From positions 3,844,001-3,908,000 of the forward strand of contig NC_051099.1 of NCBI RefSeq assembly GCF_901709675.1: a stretch of DNA of 64,000 bases. The letters are read 5' to 3'. The notes beneath the pieces are model-generated. The model saw nothing but the letters and a program-made list of their open reading frames with translations, was not told the DNA's origin and searched no databases. The number at the start of each line of letters is the position of its first letter. Positions within the stretch are counted from its first letter, which is position 1. This document shows, piece after piece, positions 14,097-34,934 of the stretch. Origin of the DNA: Syngnathus acus (taxonomy: Eukaryota > Chordata > Actinopteri > Syngnathiformes > Syngnathidae). Position numbers and translations under genes: made by a program.

Positions 14097-15929
14097 CAAA
14101 GGAGTTGCATCACAATGGCGCTAACATAATAGTCAATAAAATCAAATACAGTATGAGAAACGCTCAAATGTAAAACCAGGTCATGTCTAAAGGTCGCACG
14201 TTGGTCACTGCAAACCTCCACAATATTATAATTCAGATGTCAATAAGCACTTTTAGCCCTCTTGGATTTCATTTTTGTGCCTGACTAAAAATAAGCAAAC
14301 AGTAGAGCTTCAGGAGAGATTCAGCACAAGTTTGAGTGTTTGTCAGAGGACCCCCCCTCTTCCTCACATCCACTGCCAGTCAAGAACATAAAGCCTGAGC
14401 GTAAAGCGTCTCACATGGGCCCTTGAGGACCTGTTGGAACAAGCCTGAGCTGCAACAAAGAGCATCCTGCAGCGTCTGACAAAACCAGGCCTACCTAACC
14501 TCGGACACAACCGCGGACCGGCCCAATTGTGAGCAAGCTCTTCTTTGTGTTCCTTTCCATCTTCCAGTAAGTTGCCGAGACCTGATGACAGCAGCTTTGA
14601 CACAGCGATCATCTTAACCTCCTTTTTCTTCCAGCACATTCCTGTTCACGGATGTTCAACCTCAGTGTAAAAGTTTTACGGCGGACTAATAAGGAATGTC
14701 GGAATTCCCTCAGTACGTTTGATGTGATCAAAACCTGTTTTCTCACAAAGGCATAATCGGTTCTAAGTGGCGTGCCGAATGGAGAGCTATCGGCGTGAAG
14801 AAGCGAAGGGAACGGTCATTATTAACAGTGGCAAAGACTCAACACCTGCGAGTGAAGAAAAACAAGATCCTACGGTGCATATCTACAGTCCCGTTTCTCA
14901 GGAGACGGTAAATAAATTGACGCAACGGAGCTTTATGGCCAGGCAACCTTAATCCAATCCTAAATGCTAAAAAATGCATGATGAAAAGAAACACAGATTT
15001 CTATACTTCGTTAAAGGGTACCAGAAAGTTTTTAAAAAAAACACTTCAGCTCAAATTACAGTGTGTTAAGACGTCTCATTTAACTGTCATCGACCACACC
15101 TTGCTAATAAAGTTGTTTGATGAAGAGTCGATGTTAAACATTTAGGCACAAAACATGACAGACATGTTTTGCGTAAATTTAGGTCAACGTCACTGGAAAG
15201 AACACGCATGTCATCACCATTCTGAAGGAATTTTTCAAAGTTCTGTCATCACAGAGTGGGGAGAGGGTGAGCAAATATTTTGTGGGCAGATGCAAGGTCA
15301 CCGCAGGATGGAGGATTGCAAAAAAGTACGTGGCTCCTTGAAAATTTTGAGGGAAACAACACCTTAGAGGCGTCAGTAAACCGAGACAAGGGATTAATGT
15401 AATCATACAGTATCAGAATACACAAATTATTAGACTGAATTTTCATTTTTTTTTATACTCAAATTAGTTATTTTGTTGAGAAATGCAAATATGTACTTTT
15501 TTTTTTTTTTAAGCTTTTAATCATAATTATATTTTAGGATAAAAAATCGTTATTTTGGTTCAACAGCAGCTACATAATGGTGTGATCGAGATTGTACACA
15601 AAAAGAAAACAACAACTGGCTATAAGGGAAAATTAAACAACTTTGCCTTGTTTACTACTGTCCCTTGATCATTTATTTTCATCTCATGCTCTGATTGATG
15701 AGCTAACAGCAAATCAGTGGATTCAACTTTCACCAACAGCTAAGGCTATTTTGCATACTGGCTTATTCATTTAAATCGCACCTAAGAAGATGGTTGGTTG
15801 ATCAGAGCAAACAAACATTTGTAGCAACCTGCACATAGAAATCAGCATTCCCAAGTATTATAATAATAATAATTCTTTTTCAGCCACTGCACAATTGGAT
15901 TCCAACTTATTGGGTTACGACACATTTGA

Positions 15930-16079
15930 CCTATTATGGCTTATTTATATCTGCAACTGATTCAGCAAATGGAATACTTTACTTATACTCTTGGCAAGGT
16001 TTTGCCTATTGTGGGTTATTTATATCGGCAACTGATTCAGCAAATGGAATGTTTTATTTATCCTCTTGAAAAGGTAAAT
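15930..16079. repeat. 75-bp tandem duplication
   Basis: Two neighbouring copies with a 75-bp period, each starting cctatt(a/g)tgg and sharing the block gcaactgattcagcaaatgg. Divergence is roughly a tenth of positions, so the duplication is not very recent. Confidence 0.85.
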
Positions 16080-16706
16080 TACTGATTTTGTGCACACTTT
16101 GTACGTAATTCTCATTGTCCGCCTTTCGTTACATACAGAAATAGTTACATTGTCAAAGCTTCCGAGCAAAATCTGGCTAAAAATTGTTGCTAGCCATTTT
16201 GTTATCATTGAAACACACACACAGTTATAACTTTTTGTTTTTGTTTTTGTCAGCCATTCACTCAATCAATTAACTCTTTGTCAATCCTGTTTTGTTGTTT
16301 GATTTAAGTGCTCGCCGAGCTAAATATGATCACAACTTCAATTGTTTTAAAATGCATTGTTCAAATCACCAAGACCTCCGTTTTTTAACAACATATCACG
16401 TGACCGGGCATGTAGCCACAAGGTGGCGCAAACTTTTCGGACTAAACTAACCTATTTTTGTAGAACAGGCCCTATGGCTACCTTGGTGGCTTACCTGCCT
16501 GTCAGCACCACATTGGTGACTCAATTGTGATTTAACTTGTGTTGCCCTGCACGCAATAGACTAATAATGGGTTCAAAGAAATCAAAATCATCCTTCCTCG
16601 ATATTTCACTACAAAACGTGTTGATTACTTTTGTGTAAAATATATGGCGTGACGTAATAATGGCTGGGAAAGAGTGGATGTGCTTTTTGGGTGATGTCAT
16701 CCTTAC

Positions 16707-16928
16707 CTGCATGAGTTTCCCCTCCGCGACACCGGCGCTGTCTCCCACGAACTTCCCTTTCAGAGTGATGGGACTCCCCGCCGGTTCGTGCTTGACCAGC
16801 GTCACCTTGATGACCGCTTGGCGGGACGGCAGCTCGGATTCCGGGCCCGGCTGGCCCAGCACCACCTGCAGGGCCGCCATGAGCAGCCACGGCCAGAGCC
16901 CGGCCAGGCGCCACGGGGGGACGGTCAT
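16707..16928 (-). CDS. rnf43: E3 ubiquitin ligase RNF43, first coding exon (partial)
   Basis: RNF43 is a membrane RING ubiquitin ligase that removes Frizzled receptors and so damps Wnt signalling. Only the 74-codon first coding exon is present. It begins MTVPPWRLAGLWPWLLMAAL, a signal peptide of hydrophobic Leu/Ala/Trp residues, then enters the protease-associated domain with QAVIKVTLVKHEP and ends GVAEGKLMQ, which matches the human EGKLMQ junction. The exon ends in phase 0 with the donor CAG|GTAAGG. ATG at 16928 is chosen because no in-frame ATG lies closer upstream and the signal peptide starts there. The transmembrane and RING exons are not seen and should lie beyond position 1. supt4h1, the next gene, also borders RNF43 in human, which supports the call. 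Confidence 0.88.
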
Positions 16929-19316
<2,388 letters not shown>

Positions 19317-20542
19317 CCTTTTTTTTTTTTTTTTTTTTACGGCTGTTTCCAAGAAGCCCAAATACTATTTGTACAAAACTAAAAAAAAAAAAAAAACCTG
19401 CATTTTTTTTTGTTACCAGAGAAATAAAACTGTTTTAAATGTAGTCATGTCTATTGTCTTGCTAGCTGTACACGCAATTAGCAATGAAGACTACACGTCA
19501 CCTTGCACTTCTGACAGATTCAGTTTTATACTAGAATATCATTTCGAACAGACTACACCTGTATTTTTGTTTAATGTGACCAACCCCACTCAAAAAATAA
19601 GGTTCTCACTCCTCTATCATGTAGTTCTTTATGATCAATACAACATCTCACAAACTGATACCTCCAGGTGAGCCAACGTATGAAAAGGAAAAAAAAAAAA
19701 AAAAGTTTCAAGTTAATTTGTTTTCTGGAAGGCGTTTGCATCTAGTGCCCTCTTGTGGAGACAACAGGTAATCCATCCATCATGGAGGGTGGCCCAGAAC
19801 ACGCCAATCAGAGCAAAATGTCCCACGTTGTGCAGAAACGACGCGCATCTGCTCGTAGTCATCCAGACTAATTGCAAGAATTTAATTGGTTGCGCTATCG
19901 GCGTAGCACCATGTGACCATGGGAGTCATTCGGTCATATGTTTCTGAAGAATGTGACTTTTTTCTAATTTTCAAAAATCTCATTTATCAAGTGTTAACAT
20001 TTTTTGAAGACATTTTCATAGAAATCAAAGCTTCTTCACCTAATCATTCAAGACATCAATTTTGAACAAAACAAGCAAAGTTATTTTGACTGGTGAATGT
20101 CTGCAAAACATGCCGACTTTCAATCTCGAGCAGATATCATGCCGCAGGGCTCCCCGCAGAACAAGGAAATAGCGGGCAGCCCAGAGCTAGTTAACCGCGA
20201 GGCACACGTGCAAACCACGAGGCCACTCTACGGCCCTACAACGTCAAGTCTCCAATATTCACAATTTGTTGCTTTTATTTGGAGAAAAACCTCACCAGTT
20301 TTAGGTGAGTTCTTCCCTTTGGTTCCCAAAAATAAGAAAAAAATCACAAATGGGCAAACCATCGGCAGGTTTTCTATTGGGAAGACTTTTTGTGACCAGA
20401 CAACAGGTTGCCATGGAAACATCAGTGGAATCATTTTAATGGCCAAACACTGAAGAGAGAAAAATAACTTAGACAAACATGAGAGCTAGCTCACCGGTGA
20501 CATCTGGCCTACCTGCTCAAGAGTTCAAAGGGCAAAGCGCCC
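19317..20542. other. Convergent 3' intergenic region supt4h1 / znrd2
   Basis: This holds the supt4h1 3' UTR and, on the other strand, the znrd2 3' UTR. Poly(T)/poly(A) tracts are at 19319-19396 and 19689-19705. I see no further gene. Open frames near 20097-20476 show no recognisable protein. Confidence 0.6.
19423..19428 (+). terminator. Poly(A) signal of supt4h1
   Basis: AATAAA lies 107 bp after the supt4h1 stop, in a T-rich 3' UTR that has long poly(T) and poly(A) runs at 19319-19396. Confidence 0.7.
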
Positions 20543-22372
20543 TCACTGGCTGATCTCCCGCAGGCTCCGCAGGGAGGCGGCGCAGCTGGAGATCAGGTTG
20601 CACAGCTGGATGCTGGACTCCAGGGAGGCGCAGGTTTGCAGCTGGTCGCTGGCCCAGCGCATTTTGCTTAGCACCGCCTCCTCGGCATCCTGCAGCACGG
20701 GACGTCGAGGGAGCGGACGCAAGGCCGCACTGGGCGCCGGTGGGCGGGCGGTGGCAGCGGCCCCCGAAACAGCTGCGGCTGCTCCGGGGGCGATGACGGC
20801 GGGGGGCGCTGGTGTCGGCGGGGCCACGGGCGCGGGGGGGACTGCCCTGCCCCCGGCTGCCGCTCCTTCGCAGTGCTCCGGTCTGGGCTGGGGGACGGCA
20901 ACGACGCCGCAGTCACCGTTGACGTGTACCGGATCAGACGGAGCCGGAGACCGGGCCGCCAGACGCCGTTCTCGCACCTGAGACAACGCCGCCTGTGCAT
21001 TGAGGGCTGACAGGATACTAGTCATGTCAGTCTTTTGTAGCCGCTAACAAAGTATTCCAAAAATCCATCTGTGATGACTTAAGAGTATTTTATTGATAAT
21101 TTCTGCCCTGGTGTCAACTACACAGTCCCACTTTATGAAAATTCTTTCATAACGACTCGCTTAAGTCTTACCAGGATTGTCTTTGTCAACGTCAGAGTCC
21201 AGCTCCTGGCATGAGACACAATAGTTCTTGTGTGTGCGGTCCTGCAGCAAGATGGTCTGCACACAAACAACACTCACAATGACACAAAACAACCCCACCA
21301 GGTGTTAGTGACTTAGTGTTAGAGTCAGACTTACGCCACAAACGTCACAGCACTCGCCCAGCATCTTGTATCCTTTGAGGAGGTAGTCGCCCATGACTTT
21401 GCTGATCTGGTCCTGTCTCTCCCTCCGGGCCTGGATCACCTTCATCTCGGCCTCGGTGGGAGGCTCCCACTCCAAGTCTTCCTCCTCTGGCATCATGGAA
21501 GAAGACCACCAAGAATACCATGGGCAAAGACGACATGGTGTATGGCCAAAGACTTTGCTAAAATTATTAGCTGATGATGGCAAACGCAGACAGTCGCTCA
21601 TTCTTAACTCCCCAATCACAGATGACAACACTTAAATACAAAACTAATGACAAGCTAAAGCTAATGGTGAGAAGAAGTTCTAAAGAAAATATAGTAAAAA
21701 ATACAATTGAAACTACATTTTACAATTATAATTTAATTCAGACTAAATACAGCGAACATGTCTGGTTTTCGTCAATTAATTACATAATTGCAATTACTAT
21801 CAACGAGGTTTTTTGCTGCATTTGTTCCATAAAAGGAAGCTAAAACTTCAATTTATAGTTTTCAGTTTATGCTTTTATTCATCCCGAGATTTAACGTTCT
21901 GCAAAGAGATTGCAATCACTTAATAACGAATGATTTAGGAATAACGAACATCATTACTTGATGTTGTCTGTGTTGAGCGGGCTTTCCAATGACTGCAGTC
22001 AGTGTTGCGGAAAAGATGACGACAAATTTAGGAAAGTTTCAAACGGCCGCGCGACAGCTCTGACTGTCTGAACAAAGACGGTGGCGCGCGCAAAGTGGCC
22101 AACTAGTAAATTTTAAATCATTGAAGAGCCTTTGACCCAGCTAGCGAACGCGATTTAGCTCAAGTGTGACAACGTAGCCTAGCTAGGAGAGCAAGCTAGC
22201 AAAACCACGCTCACGTTAGCCGAGGCAACCAAACGTCAAGTTCGCAAAAGTCAAACGACAGTAGAGAAGATTTTCCAAAGAGTTCGCAACTTCCGTCACT
22301 TATGTCGACAGTTGCAAAATGGGAAGCAAATAAGCAGGGAAGCAACAACAACATACCTTCATGAAGCGACAT
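20543..22372 (-). CDS. znrd2: Zinc ribbon protein ZNRD2 (SSSCA1/p27)
   Basis: ZNRD2 is a small zinc-ribbon protein first known as a Sjogren/scleroderma autoantigen; its biochemical role is poorly defined. Four exons on the minus strand, 22357-22372, 21335-21486, 21172-21256 and 20543-21006, join in phase to 238 residues. The protein has the family start EWEPPTEAEMKVIQARRERQ, zinc-ribbon cysteines 52, 55, 69 and 72 (CDVC and CVSC), and the strongly conserved QELDSDVDKDNPALNAQAAL. A low-complexity Pro/Ala linker follows, then a conserved C-terminal helix region LESSIQLCNLISSCAASLRS. Human ZNRD2 is 199 residues; the extra length is in the Pro/Ala linker, which is GC-rich. The first coding exon is only 16 nt, so its ATG (22372) is chosen from the donor phase. 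Confidence 0.93.
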
Positions 22373-22840
22373 ATTGCTGCGCGGCGCCGCACGCACGTAC
22401 AGCGTCACGACGTCACGGGATTTATCGTCTGTTGTCGGCGGAAGGCGAACAACGCACTCCTGAGAGCGCTGCTGCCTCCTAACGGCGCCTGGGTGGAACT
22501 GCAGGAAAGGGACCGCACATTTTTTGTTTATATTGCGACATCAATTTACAAGTTGAATACAGTCAAACTCCTTGATTTAATAATGTCTGACAGTTCTCAC
22601 AAGGCTTTTTCAAATACAACAAGGGCATTTTAATCCACGAGTATCTATTTGTCAGTATTGAGCTTTCTCGGCTACCGTAGGCACGCCAGTTCACTTTGCA
22701 GCTAGCACGACCGGTGACGACTAACTGTGAGTATTGCAAACAATTTTAAGCTCTCTATTTTCCATTTACAGGTAAATACATGCATTTAAGGTCTATGGTT
22801 CTACAAATACAGAACAACTGCCATGTCGTCGTAAGATACA
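22373..22840. other. znrd2 upstream region
   Basis: This contains the znrd2 5' flank. I see no other gene and no clear core-promoter element. Confidence 0.4.
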
Positions 22841-23303
22841 CAGGTGGTCTCGTGGTTAAAGCGCTTACCTTAAGTTCGGGCGACCCGAGTTCGAATCTTG
22901 GTTATCGCTCGCTTTAATTTGTAAATGTTGGACAGAGCTGGTCTCGAACCCTGGTCGACCGAGTACCAGGCCAAGTGTTATACCATTCGGCCACATTGCC
23001 ATGGAAATTTCAAAAAATATTTGTATTTAACGTGAATGGGTCGACTGCTCTACAGATCCAGAGATGGTCTTGTGGTTAGTCTTTGCCTTGAGTTCAGGAG
23101 ACCCGAGTACGAATCTCACACATGGCTTTGTGTAATATGTAAATATATTACAGAGCAGGACTCTTTGCCTTGTATTCTGGAGAACCGAGTTCGAGTCTTG
23201 CACATTAGTCCGTATGATTTCCAAATATGACACTGAGCGGGACTCGAACCCGCCCTCTCCTGTACTCCAGACCAATATTATTCCATTCGGCCACCTTGGC
23301 ACA
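22841..23303. repeat. Cluster of tRNA-like elements in opposing orientation
   Basis: Five tRNA-like segments carry a pol III B-box (GTTCGANTC): plus strand near 22889-22897, 23105-23115 (degenerate) and 23189-23197; minus strand near 22941-22950 and 23241-23250. The two minus copies share an A-box-like GGCCGAATGG close to their 5' ends (near 22990 and 23290). The minus copy at 23230-23302 keeps a perfect T-arm (GCGGG stem around TTCGAGT). Acceptor stems do not pair well and no anticodon is convincing, so I do not call functional tRNAs. The layout is two units, each with plus elements facing a minus element, as if a tRNA-derived block was duplicated. Confidence 0.65.
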
Positions 23304-23602
23304 GAGTGTTCGAATTATTTTAAGGGTGGTCATTCAAAGCACCTGAAAGGTATGTGAATTGTATTTCCATGCAGCCCTTCAAGCAATTGCATGAAGAAAT
23401 AAACAAATGCAATCGGGGAAAGTGCTTGGTATCCCTTATCAAGTGCTCAACTGAGACTGCTCATGTCCCTCCTGGACCTTGTGACTACTAGGGTGACCAG
23501 ACGTCCTCTTTTCCCGGACATGTCCTAATTTTTAGCCCCAAAAATCTGTCCGGGGGGAATTTCAAAAACTCGTCTGGTCACCCAGACCCAGGTACAGTAC
23601 AG

Positions 23603-24120
23603 TGTACCTAATAACAGGCCACTTCATTAGGGAAAAATCGTGGTCAAAGCTTAACTGACAATGAAAAGTGCCACACCCGCCCTCACCCCCACTTTCTGAT
23701 TGGCTGTTTGATCTGTGACGTCACTTGGACACTCTATTAGGGACACCGCCATTTTCAAGTGTACCTAATAACAGGCCAGTTCATTAGGGAAAAATCATGG
23801 CCAAAGCTTAACTGAAAGTGAAAAGTGCCACACCCGCCCTCACCCCCACCTCCTGATTGGCTGGTTTGATCTGTGACGTCACTTATGGACACTTCATTAG
23901 GTACACCGCCATTTTCAGGTGTACCTAATAACACTCAATAAAAATTACATTTGTTTAATTTAAGTATGTTTTATTTATGTCTGTTTGTGTGTGTGTGTTT
24001 CATTAGGGAAAAATCATAGTCAAAACTTAACTGAAACGGAAAAAAGACCTCCTCATCCCCACCTCCTGATTGGCTGTTTTGTTTGTGACGTGCTTCTTGG
24101 ACACTTCATTAGGTACACTA
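23603..24120. repeat. 157-160 bp tandem repeat with CRE and CCAAT motifs
   Basis: Units begin tgtacctaataaca at 23603, 23760 and 23920. The third is interrupted by about 70 bp of unrelated T/TG-rich sequence before its body resumes at 23999. Each unit carries ttcattagggaaaaatc, then a cacccgccctcaccccca-like stretch (reduced in unit 3), then tgattggct (an inverted CCAAT box). Units 1 and 2 then carry a perfect TGACGTCA at 23716-23723 and 23874-23881; unit 3 has a decayed tgacgtgc. The array lies between the 5' end of znrd2 and the 3' end of glo1. A short related piece (tgtacctaatgaagtgtc) is at 27113-27130 in reverse order. Confidence 0.85.
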
Positions 24121-24166
24121 TTTTTACACAGTAATGCATCTGTGCGCACACGCCCGAGGATCAGCG

Positions 24167-25238
24167 TCAAGGCGCCATCAAGGTCGCCATCGTGTCCGGA
24201 GTGAAGATCTCGATCCAGTAGCCGTCGGGATCTTGAATGAAGGCCAGCCCTTTCCTCTTGCCTGCCAATGAATCACAACTGTTGTCAAGCTCACAAACTT
24301 CCGTTTCAAAAACCCAAAACAATAATGTTTACATTGCCTGATTTACCAGAATGCGGCTTCTTGATGAAGGTGACGCCCAGAGATTGAAACAAGTGACAAG
24401 CGATGCCAACGTCTGGTACAGCGATGCCAATGTGACCTTAAAAAAAAAAAAGTTAAAGTGTCAAATTCAATTGAAAATATGAATATTTGAAAGAGGGGCT
24501 GCACTTCTCACCAAAGCCGATGGGGTCGCTGTTTCCGTTGTGGTAAGTCAAGCTGGCGTCCGACTCTGAGCCCCAGTTACTGGTACATGCGCGCACACGC
24601 GTGCGCGCACACACAGATAAATAAACAATAACATACTTGACGTTATATTCCACGGATAACTATGTCTAAATTAATTTTTTATTGTCTGATAACCTTCCTG
24701 TGTACATGCACGTAAAAAAAAAAAAAAAAAGGTGACATCGTAAATCTCCAATATGAAGTGTTTACACACTGGGTAAGCTCCAAGGTAGCTCGGCGGGAAA
24801 ACGTCCAAGCCGTCCTCTCCCGGATATCGGTAGGAATATCGGCCTTGTTCTCGAAGCCTAGGAAATAAAGGCTGAAGTGTACCGACGGGAAGTCGATCTT
24901 CTGCAGCAATCTGACAGACAACCAAACACACACACACTTTGTAAGGTGGCATGGGAGTTGCGAGGCCTCCGGTGGCCGGTCGGCACTGACGTCATTCCGA
25001 GGATTCGTGTGTAGAAGTCAAGGGAGCGAGCGGGATCTTTGACCCTCAGCATGGTCTGCTGCATCATGTAGTCCTAAAGCCAGCAAAGACACGCTCCCAT
25101 GACGTCACTTTCTCATTAGCATAAGCCTCGTACCTGGCAAGCCCAGAAATACCCCGGACGATACGTGACCTTGGTGGCGGGGTCTCCGTCCTTACAGGCA
25201 TCCGCCACCGCTTCCTCCGACAAACCTCCTCTGTCCAT
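24167..25238 (-). CDS. glo1: Glyoxalase I (lactoylglutathione lyase)
   Basis: GLO1 converts the hemithioacetal of methylglyoxal and glutathione to S-lactoylglutathione in the cytosol, using zinc. Six exons, 25170-25238, 24991-25073, 24770-24910, 24512-24579, 24347-24436 and 24167-24261, join in phase to 181 residues (human 184). All four metal ligands are present: Gln in MMQQTMLRV, Glu in ATLELTHN, His in GHIGIAVPD and Glu in DGYWIEIF. The exon 1 donor AAG|GTCACG gives the conserved junction PATK-DYMMQQ. A second donor 36 nt downstream (25134, CAG|GTACGAG) is stronger and also in phase, and would insert 12 residues, [15 protein letters not shown] at 25238 gives the usual N-terminus, but the frame stays open upstream to an ATG at 25487. 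The gene looks functional. Confidence 0.95.
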
Positions 25239-27683
25239 GACGCGAAGACTCCATCGGGCACAGAAGCAGCCGCTTAACCCGCAGCTGATCAGCCAGCTCG
25301 GATTTCCGCTTGCGGGAACCTCGGCAAAGTACGAGGCCTTTTTCGAAGTTGACTTCGGAGCCTCGGCGTCGGCCGGCACGTCTTTCCCAGGACGACGAGC
25401 GGCGTGTGCGAGGCTCAGTGTAACAAGCGCGCCCAAAGGTGTTGTGTAGGCGCGCCCATACAGGAATGTGGCTGCGTGTGTCAACATGTGTCGTCTATGT
25501 TGCAGGTACCGGAAGCAATCATTCTTTAATGGCTTTTACAGTACACTTATTTAATTCCCTTGCATGTGGGAATATGTATTAAGAAATAAAACTCATGTAT
25601 TGCATGTGCTGCTGTTGGCCACAGCTCACATGTTCCCCCTGAGCGACATCAACAGAAAATTCAATAATTCATTCCATTTCTATTCCAATGACTTCTCGCA
25701 ACGCCATGCGATTGTTTGGAAGGGTGAAGGATGACAAAACTGCAGGAAATTTTCATCAAATTAATTTGTTGATCACTGTCTGTCTATACTAAAATTAATT
25801 GGAAAAATGTCATAACGACAAAAAACAAAAAGCCACCCTAAAAACGAATTCAAACTATATTTTCCAACGATGAATCTAAAAGTAGCAACGCACAAACACC
25901 AGCTGCAGTTTATAAAAAGAAAACAGTTGAAGTCTGTTTGGGACACTTTCACTTCTCTTACTGCACACGGCACCCAAGCAGGCACGCATGCACACAGACA
26001 CACACACGCTCACACACACACACACACACACACACACATTAGTGATCCGTCAAGCAACTAACATCATGTTGCCGTCACTGACAAGACTGACCGGTAAAAT
26101 TTTGTAAATCGTGATGATGAATTTTGAACAGCCCTGACACACAAACTCAGTCACAAACACTCATGCACTCACACAAATGCACCCCCCCCTCCCGCCCATG
26201 TTTCTATTTCCATCCTGCTGGTGTGTGATGTTTGTGAGTTGTTCTTGTTCGCTCACAGCATCTGTCGACGCACCCCCCACCACTCCCCTCTCACTCCTAT
26301 ACGCACACCTATGATGTTGGATTTGCTCTCATTAAATCAGATTCAAATTAAAAGAGACACTCAGGGAAGTTTTCGCACTTTCATTTGTCCTCATTGTTAT
26401 TCCCGTGTGTGTGTCCCACCTCATTAGGTGTCAACCAAAAAAGCACAAGTAGAGTCTACGTGTAGGTGCGTGTGTTTGGTTGATACCCTAACCCTCATCA
26501 TCATGGGGAGAAGGAGGAGGAGGAGGAGGCAAAAGCCATTCTTCCCAGGAAGAGAAATGCTCAAGAGCGAGAGAATGATAATTGTTGTGAGCTAGCGTTC
26601 CCACATCGATTTCCGACACTGCTCTTAAGTGACTATCCGGTGAGTGCGTGTGCGTGCGCGTGCGTCGCTTTGGAGTGTCATCACTGATGGATTTGATCAG
26701 TCTGAAGTCGAGCACGCCGCGTGCATTGTCCTCCAAAAAGGAATGCCGGCAGCTAACGGAGTCTCACATGGAAATCGTTCCTCTTTGATGAGTCCAAATC
26801 GACAACAATCATCTCATATTATTGCTCTTCTGTCCACTCAAGTGTGCTAAAAGCAACGCGAGCGTGTAAAAAGCAACACTTTTCGTTTGGCTGACTCGTT
26901 TGAGCATTTGCATACATTCAACTCGCAAACTCGTGCATTTTGCTGAGGGCGCGACAACAGCAAACTGATGGCGGACGAGACGATAAAAGAATCGAGCAAA
27001 GACATCCATTAGCTAATGGATGACTTCACGCACACGCACATCTCCGATTCTGTCAAGTAGACGCTGTTAGCTTCAAAACGGCGCAATTTCTGTATCGGAT
27101 GCCATTTGACAGTGTACCTAATGAAGTGTCCGCTGAGGAGAATCATGCAAACTTGTGATTAAGCTGAAATGAGACAAAAGTAAAACAGCAAAATCAACAA
27201 AATGACGCGATGCCAAAATCACAGACGGGAAAGTTTAATTCAGTGCCACAAAAGTTTGCTTCATTTACACTCCAAAGTGTAAAAAAGAATAGAAAAGTGT
27301 TTTTTTGCTGTCCTCCACCCACAACAAAGCAAGAGAATGAACACCAAGAAGCAAAACTTCCCTTTCATGCACAAATCATGGTGTCAAATCGAAGTGCGTG
27401 TACGAGGCTGCTGTTGCTAAAGATGGCACAGCATCACCGAGGCACCAAAATGGAGAGTGCAAAGGAAGACAAAAGGGGACTCAAACGTACATCAGCTTGA
27501 CACTGGGGAGGCGGGGCTTCCTGGGACGGCCGCCAAAAGCAAGAGGAAGACAAAAAGCACTTTTAGAAAAAGAAGAAAAAGCAACAGGTTTTCCAAAATT
27601 GGGACACAAATGATTTCCTGGAAGATTGGTGAGGACGCAGACGAAAACAGGATATGAGGTCAAGAGAAAAGGCGGGACCTACT
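25239..27683. other. Intergenic region upstream of glo1 and downstream of ebf1
   Basis: The right side is the 3' flank and probable 3' UTR of ebf1. The left side includes the in-frame upstream extension of glo1 (25239-25487) and the glo1 promoter. A perfect (CA)14 microsatellite is at 26011-26038, and a purine-rich run (GGAGGAGGAGG) is near 26511-26529. I see no other coding exon. Confidence 0.5.
26011..26038. repeat. (CA)14 microsatellite
   Basis: Uninterrupted CA dinucleotide run, preceded by a longer imperfect CA-rich stretch from about 25990. Confidence 0.95.

Positions 27684-34934
<7,251 letters not shown>

Larger units (their letters stand above)
1..16706. other. Gene-free stretch, probably rnf43 intron plus repeats
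   Basis: I see no exon chain with conserved protein sequence on either strand across this 16.7 kb. The sequence is AT-rich with many poly(A)/poly(T) runs and several short repeats listed separately. The first coding exon of rnf43 lies at its right end on the minus strand and ends in a donor that needs a downstream exon at lower coordinates. I could not find the next expected protease-associated-domain exon here, so most or all of the stretch is inferred to be intron of rnf43. Open frames of 60-170 codons occur (for example 4369-4884 plus) but none looks like a known protein or carries a convincing splice context. Unannotated lncRNA or enhancers cannot be excluded by eye. Confidence 0.6.

Noticed and set aside
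23230-23302. A functional tRNA gene on the minus strand
   Set aside because: The T-arm is perfect but the acceptor stem does not pair and no anticodon arm is convincing.
26010-26040. CRISPR-like regular repeats
   Set aside because: Only microsatellites and short tandem duplications are seen; no spacer-repeat array, and the DNA is vertebrate.
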